Part shown: in pieces, positions 6,885 to 12,435 of the stretch
Layout of the letters: each line of letters starts with the position of its first letter
How positions within the stretch are numbered: the stretch's first letter is position 1
Source of the DNA: Actinomycetes bacterium
Lineage (GTDB): Bacteria; Planctomycetota; Phycisphaerae; JAACET01
Length of the DNA: 12,435 nt
Direction of reading: 5' to 3'
Assembly (NCBI GenBank): GCA_030631725.1
Contig: DAOVKO010000034.1
Location: forward strand, 1 to 12,435
Notes under the pieces: model-generated
Seen by the model: the letters and a program-made list of their open reading frames with translations, nothing else
Database searches by the model: none
Told to the model about the DNA's origin: nothing
Program-made: the position numbers and the translations under genes

Positions 6885-7031
6885 ATTAGTCATCAGCTAT
6901 TGGTTATTTGTCATTTGCTTCCGACAGACAAAATACTCAAGGCTTTGTTTGCGATCTGTCGTTCTTTGTTTTTTCCGAGCAATAACCAATCACGTAGTGA
7001 TGCTACGCATAACAAATGACTGATGACTAAT
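6885..7031. repeat. Nested A/T-rich palindromic element
   Basis: Three pairs of inverted arms nest inside each other: ATTAGTCATCAG (6885-6896) with CTGATGACTAAT (7020-7031), ATTGGTTATT (6899-6908) with AATAACCAAT (6981-6990), and CGACAGA (6922-6928) with TCTGTCG (6955-6961). A further hairpin CGTAG/CTACG (6993-6997 and 7003-7007) sits in the right half. The words TCATTTG, TTGTTAT and ATGACTAATGA recur. It fills the convergent gap between two genes, has no ORF of note, and looks like a small mobile (MITE- or REP-like) or structural element. Confidence 0.55.
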
Positions 7032-7057
7032 GATTAATGATGTTTATCTGCGTTGTA

Positions 7058-7101
7058 CCTTTCTTCCTCCTTCATCCTTCCGACTTCCGCCTTTCTTTCT
7101 T
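7058..7101. repeat. Polypyrimidine tract
   Basis: Forty of 44 plus-strand bases are C or T, with TTC/CTTC words repeating. It lies just beyond the stop of the minus-strand DUF151 gene, whose transcript would be purine-rich here. It may be simple-sequence drift or part of the adjacent repeat region. I see no terminator signal. Confidence 0.35.
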
Positions 7102-7106
7102 GTTAT

Positions 7107-7499
7107 TCAGGCCACGGCTTCCAGGACCTTCTCTTCAACGAAGATGGGCACGCCCGTGCCGATTCCCAGAGCGATGGCGTCGGAAGGCCGAGAATCAATC
7201 TTCAGAATCTTCTCCCCTTGCTTGACGTGCAACAAGGCAAAAAAAGTCCTGTCCTGCAGGTCGTTAATGACCACCCGTTCGACTACGCCGCCGAGCTTTT
7301 CGATGACCGAGGCCAAGAGCTCGTGCGTCGGTGGTCGCGGAGTGGGGTGCTTCTTGAGCCGCCGGTCGATAGCCGCGGCCTCGGTAATACCGATGACGAT
7401 GGGGAAATGTCTGTCGCCGTTAGCTTCCTTCAAGATGATGATTTGCTGGTCGTCGGTTTCGCTGATAACAATGCGGACCAACTGCATTTCTACTTGCAT
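7107..7499 (-). CDS. DUF151 / bifunctional nuclease domain protein
   Basis: A 130-residue single-domain protein. The family core is clear: FPIVIGITEAAAIDRRL (32-48), THELLASVIEKLGG (58-71), and the signature SRPSDAIALGIGTGVPIFVEEKVLE (103-127, continuous in the protein). Plant and bacterial members have been described as bifunctional (RNase and DNase) nucleases, but the activity of most bacterial copies is untested, so the function is only by family. No signal peptide is present. The start is chosen at the ATG with GGAGG eight bases upstream; an overlapping ATG seven bases earlier is out of frame. It lies 64 bases downstream of valS on the same strand and may be co-transcribed with it. No clear intrinsic terminator follows. 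Confidence 0.87.
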   Translation of the reverse strand: MQVEMQLVRIVISETDDQQIIILKEANGDRHFPIVIGITEAAAIDRRLKKHPTPRPPTHELLASVIEKLGGVVERVVINDLQDRTFFALLHVKQGEKILKIDSRPSDAIALGIGTGVPIFVEEKVLEAVA

Positions 7500-7563
7500 A
7501 ATTCATGCCTCCGCCAGTGCGTAGCACGAGCATAGCGTCACCGGGCCGGCAAATCAAGCCTGC

Positions 7564-10332
<2,769 letters not shown>

Positions 10333-10350
10333 AAATTCAGCCGCTCCCAA

Positions 10351-10492
10351 AATATCAAAAATGAAAATGCAAATATCAAAATTACAAATCAAAACTCAAA
10401 AAGCTTAGTAGGTCTTGTCTTAACACTTGGTGCACTTTACATTTTGATTTTTGGATTGTCATTTTGCATTTTTCTTTTTGCATTTTGATTTT
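10351..10492. repeat. A/T-rich word-repeat element upstream of valS
   Basis: The left part is built of A-rich words such as AAAATGCAAA (10364-10373), ATCAAAA and ACAAATC. The right part is their inverted counterpart, with TTTGCATTTT twice (10463-10472 and 10477-10486) plus TTTTGATTTT. A middle stretch of about 50 bases separates the arms. The composition contrasts sharply with the GC-rich genes. It lies between the cimA stop and the valS start and may carry the valS promoter, but I cannot fix one. No gene is seen. Confidence 0.5.
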
Positions 10493-10542
10493 CTCTCCCG
10501 GAACGGCAGCAGTGCCTAGCCCGGCAAGAGTTGTTTGCGGAT

Positions 10543-12150
10543 TCACCGCTGGCGTTCTCCAGCGGTCTTGTCTTCTTCCAGCAGCAGCTTGTATTCCACC
10601 GCGTCCACCAGGGCCAACCAGGAAGCGTCGATGATATTCTCGCTCACACCTACTGTTCCCCACTGATGCTCGTCGTCGCGACTTTGAATCACCACGCATA
10701 CCTTTGCTGCTGTGCCCGCTCGGGGGTTTATCACTCGGACTTTATAATCGACCAGGCGCATCTGATTGACCGCCGGGTAGTGTGGCTGCAGTCCTTGTCG
10801 CAGGGCCTCGTCCAGGGCGTTGACCGGGCCGTCGCCCTCAGCTACGCAGTGCTCGGTTATCCCGTCGATGCGCAGCTTGACGATAGCCTCCGTCTGAGTC
10901 TGGTTCCCGGGGGTGTGCAGGATTACCGTACGGTAGTGATCCAACTCGAAGAAACTGTGCCAACGTCCCAGGGCCTTGCGCAGCAGGATCTCGAAGCTGG
11001 CCTCGGCCACTTCGAACTGATAGCCTTCGTTCTCCAAGTCCTGAACCTGATTGAGAACCTTGTGAAGGACCTTGCGGTCTTCAATGAGGGCCAATTTCTC
11101 GCTCTTGGCTAATATGGTAGCCGCACCGGAGAGTTCGGAGATGATAATCCGCCGGGTGTTGCCCACGTCTTCGGGTTTGACGTGCTCGTAGCTGGCCGTA
11201 TCCCGCTGCATGGCGTGAGCGTGCATGCCGCCTTTATGGGCAAATGCCGCCGCCCCGACGAAGGGCTGATAGTCGGGCATGTCCTGCAGAGTAATCTCAG
11301 CCACATAGCGCGACAGTTCGGTCAGCTTGCGCAGCGAACCGCTCCGCAGGCACTTTTTATTCATTTTCAGCAGCAGGTTGGGCACCACGGCCGTCAGGTC
11401 GGCGTTGCCGCAGCGTTCGCCAAGCCCGTTGATGGTTCCCTGCACGTGTACGGCCCCCTCAGCTACGGCCGCCAGCGTTCCGGCCACTGCCAAACCCGAG
11501 TCGTTGTGAACGTGGATGCCCAGCGGCAGATCCACCGCTTGGCGGGCTTCGCGGAATACTTCAGCAATGTCTTCCGGCAGCGTCCCGCCGTTGGTATCGC
11601 AGAGGCAAATCAAGTCGGCCCCCGCCTGGGCCGCGAACCTGAGAGTCTCCAGGGCATATTCGGGATTGTGCTTGTAACCGTCGAAAAAGTGCTCGGCGTC
11701 GAAGATTACCTCCCGCTGAGTTCTGCGGAAAAAATTCAGCGAATCTGAGATCATATTCAGATTCTCTTCCAGCGAGGTCCGCAGCACCTTGCGGACGTGC
11801 AGGTCCCAGCTCTTGCCCACGATGGTTACCACAGGGGTCGGGCAGGCCTTCAGGGCCTTGAGCGAGCTGTCAGTTTGCGGGCGGGTTTTTGGCTTGCGGG
11901 TCATCCCGAAAGCGGCAATGCGGGCATGACGGAGCTTGAGCTTTTTGACCTCGCGGAAGAAGCTGCGGTCCTTGGGATTGCTCAGCGGATATCCGCCCTC
12001 GATGTAGTCCACCCCGATATCATCCAAGCGGGCGGCAATGGAGAGCTTGTCCTTGAGACTCAGCGATACACCCAGGGCCTGGGCCCCGTCGCGCAGAGTG
12101 GTATCGTAAATGGCGATTCGCCCCGATCTTGGACGGCTGCTTTTCGACAT
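10543..12150 (-). CDS. cimA: (R)-citramalate synthase (2-isopropylmalate synthase family)
   Basis: Condenses pyruvate with acetyl-CoA to (R)-citramalate, the threonine-independent entry to isoleucine synthesis. From the ATG at 12150 it has 535 residues. The catalytic TIM barrel starts with IYDTTLRDGAQ (14-24), the metal- and substrate-binding motif; IHVHND (212-217) gives the metal-binding His pair, and GTINGLGERCGNADL (238-252) is the second family signature. The YIEGGYPLSNPKD segment and the C-terminal part (EASFEILLRKALG, VNALDEALRQGL, WGTVGVSENIIDASW) match the long citramalate synthase group rather than LeuA. The C-terminal LeuA-type dimer domain normally binds the feedback inhibitor (isoleucine in CimA). 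A TTG at 12171 is in frame, but ATG has AAGAG five bases upstream. The upstream region holds competing hairpins and a short ORF. Confidence 0.92.
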   Translation of the reverse strand: MSKSSRPRSGRIAIYDTTLRDGAQALGVSLSLKDKLSIAARLDDIGVDYIEGGYPLSNPKDRSFFREVKKLKLRHARIAAFGMTRKPKTRPQTDSSLKALKACPTPVVTIVGKSWDLHVRKVLRTSLEENLNMISDSLNFFRRTQREVIFDAEHFFDGYKHNPEYALETLRFAAQAGADLICLCDTNGGTLPEDIAEVFREARQAVDLPLGIHVHNDSGLAVAGTLAAVAEGAVHVQGTINGLGERCGNADLTAVVPNLLLKMNKKCLRSGSLRKLTELSRYVAEITLQDMPDYQPFVGAAAFAHKGGMHAHAMQRDTASYEHVKPEDVGNTRRIIISELSGAATILAKSEKLALIEDRKVLHKVLNQVQDLENEGYQFEVAEASFEILLRKALGRWHSFFELDHYRTVILHTPGNQTQTEAIVKLRIDGITEHCVAEGDGPVNALDEALRQGLQPHYPAVNQMRLVDYKVRVINPRAGTAAKVCVVIQSRDDEHQWGTVGVSENIIDASWLALVDAVEYKLLLEEDKTAGERQR

Positions 12151-12152
12151 CT

Positions 12153-12236
12153 TTACTCTTGTCCTGGCCAATCTGAGGGTTTGTGCCCGCTGGCTGTGCT
12201 CGCAGCTGGGGCAAACTCAAGGGATTTATCGTTCAT
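12153..12236 (-). CDS. Possible 27-codon upstream ORF of cimA
   Basis: An ATG at 12236 opens a 27-residue frame that ends with TAA at 12155-12153, two bases before the cimA ATG. The stop overlaps the region of the cimA ribosome site, an arrangement that allows translational coupling. It begins MNDKSLEFAPAASTASGHK. It has no isoleucine, valine or leucine run, so it is not a classical attenuation peptide, and no ribosome site precedes it. It may be chance. Confidence 0.22.
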   Translation of the reverse strand: MNDKSLEFAPAASTASGHKPSDWPGQE

Positions 12237-12245
12237 AAGTTAGCC

Positions 12246-12289
12246 AAAAACAAGCATAAAATCTCCGCTTGTTAGCGGGGCTTCCCGCT
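12246..12289 (-). terminator. Overlapping competing hairpins ahead of cimA
   Basis: Reading the minus strand, AGCGGG (12289-12284) pairs with CCCGCT (12279-12274). CCGCT (12278-12274) can instead pair with AGCGG (12269-12265). AACAAGC (12273-12267) can pair with GCTTGTT (12255-12249), and this last stem runs into TTT (GTTTTT overall, 12251-12246), like an intrinsic terminator. Each stem excludes its neighbour, as in attenuators. It lies 96-139 bases before the cimA ATG. It may equally be a plain terminator for transcription from the right. Confidence 0.35.
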
Positions 12290-12316
12290 GGGTAGGGCCG
12301 GGGGCGTTAGGTGATG

Positions 12317-12368
12317 TGTCAACCGAAACATAGGTAACACTTTATACCGAGCACATGGGTAACACTTT
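12317..12368. mobile_element. Tandem repeats resembling an insertion-sequence end
   Basis: After TGTCAA (12317-12322) there are two direct copies of a 22-23 base unit, at 12322-12343 and 12346-12368. They share ACCGA at the start and an exact GGTAACACTTT at the end (12333-12343 and 12358-12368). Tandem ACATAGGTAACAC-type units next to a TGT terminus recall ends of IS481/IS3-like DDE elements, from memory of such ends. No transposase lies in the window; it would have to be to the right, or this is a remnant. Confidence 0.4.
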
Positions 12369-12380
12369 CTCTGGGTTAGG

Positions 12381-12416
12381 GCCTTTAGCTCCGCAGCTAG
12401 CTGCGGAGCTAAAGGC
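12381..12416. repeat. Perfect 36-base palindrome
   Basis: Positions 12381-12416 equal their own reverse complement at every base, starting GCCTTTAGCTCCGCAGCT and continuing as the mirror strand. There is no loop, so it is a cruciform-type palindrome or an RNA hairpin of about 16 base pairs. It lies 13 bases past the tandem repeats and near the window edge. Confidence 0.85.
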
Positions 12417-12435
12417 TTCGCTTCTAACCGCCTCC

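Noticed and set aside
6885..7031. CRISPR array
   Set aside because: The repeated words are inverted, nested and irregular; there are no equal-length repeats with unique spacers and no cas genes.
10333..10392. N-terminal extension of valS by 20 codons
   Set aside because: The codons fall in an A/T-rich repeat and give a hydrophobic Phe/Ile peptide absent from ValRS; the ATG at 10332 fits the family start.
10492..10540. Intrinsic terminator after cimA
   Set aside because: CTCT-CCGG and CCGG-AGAG arms can pair only with an internal mismatch, and the minus-strand sequence that follows is A-rich, not a T-run.
10333..10542. T-box riboswitch ahead of valS
   Set aside because: No T-box consensus, specifier loop or terminator/antiterminator pair could be found; the region is simple A/T word repeats.

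Overview
The window reads as ordinary chromosome from a GC-rich bacterium, most likely a member of the Planctomycetota (Phycisphaerae-like). That placement is inferred from gene style: a fused tandem nucleoside diphosphate kinase, two forkhead-associated (FHA) proteins including a zinc-ribbon/FHA/HEAT protein, and A/T-rich word-repeat elements between genes. No marker gene here proves it.

Layout. Positions 1-1361 (minus) hold mgtE, a CBS-domain Mg2+ channel that lacks only its last residues at the window edge. A tRNA-Lys(UUU) gene (1451-1523, minus) lies upstream of it. Divergently, 1736-5259 (plus) is a tight three-gene run: a tandem NDK protein with a degenerate first domain, a metallo-beta-lactamase-fold hydrolase of the glyoxalase II/YcbL type, and a soluble FHA-GAF histidine kinase. 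The kinase is followed by a coding-like tail in another frame. After an extended -10 promoter comes a zinc ribbon-FHA-HEAT protein (5662-6720, plus). A 386-base convergent gap then carries GC-rich hairpins and a nested A/T-rich palindrome. On the minus strand follow a DUF151/bifunctional-nuclease-like protein (7107-7499), valS (7564-10332), an A/T-rich word-repeat element and cimA (10543-12150). The last 285 bases hold a possible leader with competing hairpins and a short upstream ORF, then tandem repeats resembling an insertion-sequence end, and a 36-base perfect palindrome.

Function. The left half combines Mg2+ uptake, nucleotide phosphate transfer, a hydrolase and FHA-based phosphoprotein signalling. 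The right half links branched-chain amino acid synthesis (citramalate synthase, the entry to isoleucine) with valyl-tRNA charging. No CRISPR array, prophage, toxin-antitoxin pair or complete transposase was found. The most unusual items are the tandem NDK with a dead first domain, the reading-frame break after the histidine kinase, the possible cimA leader, and the palindromic non-coding elements.
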